Shown here: one piece after another, positions 61,852-64,000 of the stretch | Position numbering within the stretch: position 1 is the stretch's first letter | Layout: every line of letters begins with the position of its first letter | NCBI RefSeq assembly: GCF_900112305.1 | Contig: NZ_FOKT01000005.1 | Span: 310,001 to 374,000 of the forward strand | Source of the DNA: Microbulbifer thermotolerans | Lineage (GTDB): Bacteria; Pseudomonadota; Gammaproteobacteria; Pseudomonadales; Cellvibrionaceae | Reading direction: 5' to 3' | DNA length: 64,000 nt | Notes under the pieces: model-generated | The model's database searches: none | What the model was told of the DNA's origin: nothing | The model's input: only the letters and a program-made list of their open reading frames with translations | Translations under genes and position numbers: made by a program

Positions 61852-62253
61852 ATGTCAATGTTTTCGATTTTTGAGATTTCCGGTTCGGCCATGACCGCCC
61901 AGGCCCAACGCATGAATGTGACCGCCAGTAACCTGGCCAATGCGGACAGCGTGGCCGGTCCGGATGGCCAGCCCTACCGCGCCAAACAATTGATATTTGA
62001 AGCGCGCGGCCGCGAAGGTATGGGTGGCGTGTCGGTGCGTGGCCTGGTTGAGGATCCGTCGCCGCTGCGGCTCGAATACCGCCCGGACCACCCGTTGGCA
62101 GACGACGATGGCTATGTGCAAATGCCGAATGTGGATCCGGTTGGCGAGATGGTCAACATGATTTCCGCTTCCCGTTCATACCAGGCCAACGTGGAGGTAA
62201 TGAACACCAGTAAGCAATTGATGCTGAAAACCCTGACCCTGGGAGAAAACTGA
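61852..62253 (+). CDS. flgC: flagellar proximal rod protein FlgC
   Basis: 133 residues. [39 protein letters not shown] at the N-terminus and [37 protein letters not shown] at the C-terminus. The stop TGA shares a base with the flgD start (TGATG). Confidence 0.96.
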   Translation: MSMFSIFEISGSAMTAQAQRMNVTASNLANADSVAGPDGQPYRAKQLIFEARGREGMGGVSVRGLVEDPSPLRLEYRPDHPLADDDGYVQMPNVDPVGEMVNMISASRSYQANVEVMNTSKQLMLKTLTLGEN

Positions 62254-62933
62254 TGGCTGTCACTAATGTGATCGACAGCGCGGTGCGCGACGCGCTCAAC
62301 ACCACCGCAGGCGCTTCGACCCAAAACGCCGGGCTGGAGCTGCAGGAGAGTTTTATGACGTTGCTGGTGGCCCAGCTGCAAAACCAGGATCCGATGAATC
62401 CGATGGAAAACGCGGAGATGACCTCCCAGCTGGCGCAGATCAATACCGTCACTGGTATCCAGAATTTGAACGACACGCTGGAGGGCATCACCGGGCAGCT
62501 GGATGCCAGCCAGTTGATGCAGGCCACCAGCCTGATCGGCAAAGGCGTACTGGTACCCGGTGACCGGGTGTTGGTGGGAGAGGAGGGTGTTACCACGCCC
62601 TTCGGTATAGAGCTGCCGGCAGGCGCCGATGATGTGCGTATCACCATCCGCGACGGCAACGGGGAGGTGGTGCGCAGTTTCGAACCCTTCTCCCTTTCTG
62701 CCGGTACCGAATCCTTTACCTGGGATGGTACTACCGATGAGGGCACCCTTGTCGCGGAGGGCGCCTATACGGTTTCCGTGCAAGCCTACGCCAATGGTGA
62801 GCCGGTGGATGCAACTGTACTCAACTATGCCCTGGTCAATGGCGTCAGCCTGGACGACCAGGGCGCGCCGCTGCTGGATCTGGGCGGTGTTTCCGAACCT
62901 GTCGATCTGAGCGACATACGTCAAATTCTCTGA
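62253..62933 (+). CDS. flgD: flagellar hook capping protein FlgD
   Basis: 226 residues. N-terminal export region followed by SFMTLLVAQLQNQDPMNPMENAEMTSQLAQINTVTGI, then beta-rich domains (SLIGKGVLVPGD, RITIRDGNGEVVRSFE, FTWDGTTDEGTLVAEGAYTVSV). Scaffold for hook assembly. Confidence 0.95.
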   Translation: MAVTNVIDSAVRDALNTTAGASTQNAGLELQESFMTLLVAQLQNQDPMNPMENAEMTSQLAQINTVTGIQNLNDTLEGITGQLDASQLMQATSLIGKGVLVPGDRVLVGEEGVTTPFGIELPAGADDVRITIRDGNGEVVRSFEPFSLSAGTESFTWDGTTDEGTLVAEGAYTVSVQAYANGEPVDATVLNYALVNGVSLDDQGAPLLDLGGVSEPVDLSDIRQIL

Positions 62934-62955
62934 TAAACATTTCAAGGAGCAAACC

Positions 62956-64000
62956 ATGGGATTTTCGCAGGCGCTGAGCGGCCTTAACGCCGCCGCCACC
63001 AACCTGGATGTGGTGGGAAACAATATCGCCAACTCGGCAACGGTCGGCTTTAAGAGCTCCAGTGTGCAATTCGCCGATGTCTACACCGGCGCCCTTGCCG
63101 GGCAGGGCACCCGGGTTTCCGCGGTGTTGCAGGACTTCTCTAACGGCACCTTGGAATCCACGGGTCGTAACCTGGATCTGGGGATCAACGGTAGTGGCTT
63201 CTTCCGCTTCACTCAGGGTGGAGAGGTGCTCTATTCGCGCAACGGCCAGCTGATTCTGACCAGCGACGGTTATCTGGAAAATGCCCAGGGGGCGCGCCTG
63301 ACCGGCTTCCCCGCAGGCGTTGGCACTGGCGGCCAGCCGGAAGAGCTGCAAGTCCCCGCGGGGGCAATGCCGGCTTCAGCCACAACGGAGGTGGAGGCAT
63401 CGTTTAACCTCGACGCGACCGTCAGCATTATCGATCGCGCAATCACCCCATTTAGTGTGGCGGACGCTGACAGTTACTCCTACGCCAACACCGGGACCGC
63501 CTATGACTCACTGGGTGTGCAACACACCATGACAACCTATTTCACCAAGACGGCGGACAATACCTGGGAAGTGCGCGTGGCGGTGGACGGTGTCGATGAT
63601 ACCGTCAACGTGGGGCAGCTGATTTTCACCAGTAACGGTACCCTGGATGTCGCTTCGAGCACCTTCCCCACATACAGCTTCACCCCGGCTGGTGGCGCTG
63701 ATCCACTTAATTTCACCATCGCCTTCGATGGCACCACGCAGTTTGGCAACGATTTCTCCCTGGATTCCCTGAGTCAGAACGGCTACACGTCCGGCGCTCT
63801 GGTGGGCATCAGCTTCGATGAAGACGGCAATATCATCGGTAACTACGCCAACGAGCAGAGTCAGGTGCTGGGTACCGTGGCGCTGGCCAATTTCCGCAAC
63901 GAAGAGGGGTTGACCCCGGCAGGCGACAACGTCTGGGTGGAATCCGGCAGCTCCGGTCAGCCGCTCTTGGGGCTGGCCGGAACCGGGCAGTTCGGCACCC
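62956..64000 (+). CDS. flgE: flagellar hook protein FlgE (partial, cut by window edge)
   Basis: 348 visible residues. Starts MGFSQALSGLNAAATNLDVVGNNIANSATVGFK with AAGGAG upstream, then the hook-protein domains (NLDLGINGSGFFRF, SRNGQLILTSDGYLENAQG, TAYDSLGVQHTMTTYF). The C-terminal part lies beyond the window. Confidence 0.95.
   Translation, partial: MGFSQALSGLNAAATNLDVVGNNIANSATVGFKSSSVQFADVYTGALAGQGTRVSAVLQDFSNGTLESTGRNLDLGINGSGFFRFTQGGEVLYSRNGQLILTSDGYLENAQGARLTGFPAGVGTGGQPEELQVPAGAMPASATTEVEASFNLDATVSIIDRAITPFSVADADSYSYANTGTAYDSLGVQHTMTTYFTKTADNTWEVRVAVDGVDDTVNVGQLIFTSNGTLDVASSTFPTYSFTPAGGADPLNFTIAFDGTTQFGNDFSLDSLSQNGYTSGALVGISFDEDGNIIGNYANEQSQVLGTVALANFRNEEGLTPAGDNVWVESGSSGQPLLGLAGTGQFGT

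Noticed and set aside
1-64000. tRNA, rRNA, CRISPR arrays, transposase genes, origin of replication
   Set aside because: Looked for on both strands; none could be supported.

Overview
The window looks like chromosome of a marine-type gammaproteobacterium, most like Microbulbifer and its Cellvibrionales relatives. That placement is an inference from four large TonB-dependent receptors in a row, the gammaproteobacterial order dnaX-ybaB-recR-rnd-ycgL-ycgN, and a cheZ-containing chemotaxis and flagellar cluster. No rRNA, tRNA, CRISPR array or transposase gene was seen. The first ~7 kb is visibly richer in A+T than the rest.

Layout. 1-403: start of a methyltransferase gene running off the left edge. 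0.5-15.7 kb, all on the minus strand: two receptors with near-identical leaders and signal peptides, a small ComEA-like protein, a third receptor, then a FecI/FecR/FecA-type surface-signalling unit whose receptor carries the N-terminal signalling domain. 16-21 kb, plus strand: DNA maintenance and RNA genes (dnaX, ybaB, recR, rnd, ycgL, ycgN). 21-28.5 kb: two membrane proteins, a MoxR ATPase with a von Willebrand-type partner, and hrpA. 28.7-30.9 kb: an HvfABC-type RiPP metallophore operon, with a Cys-rich precursor carrying six EGKCG repeats, a DUF692 multinuclear iron oxygenase and a DUF2063 partner. This is the most exciting system here. 31-36.6 kb: mlaA, an HsbR/HsbA-like phosphatase and STAS pair, a TerB-like protein, transaldolase, dusA. 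37-40.4 kb: a lysozyme-like protein overlapping a small lipoprotein gene (possible effector/immunity pair), then a glycerol-phosphate gene pair.

40.7-64 kb is motility: motAB-cheA-cheW-aer-like MCP-cheR-cheB-MCP-cheY-cheZ, then flhB-flhA-fliA, a TraF-like outer-membrane protein with a TonB C-domain protein, an EAL/HDOD protein with flgN-flgM, flgA, and flgB-C-D-E (flgE is cut by the right edge). Four sites fit the sigma-28 (FliA) promoter pattern with exactly 15 nt between the elements. They lie before motA, cheB, flgM and, unexpectedly, the TonB/TraF-like pair, which suggests those two belong to the flagellar regulon.

Six copies or remnants of a ~220-bp element with inverted ends (GGGAACCTCTGATTAATTC) in a CTAG-like target are scattered through the window. 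They behave like a MITE mobilised in trans, probably by an IS630/mariner-type transposase. One sits exactly in the cheZ stop codon.
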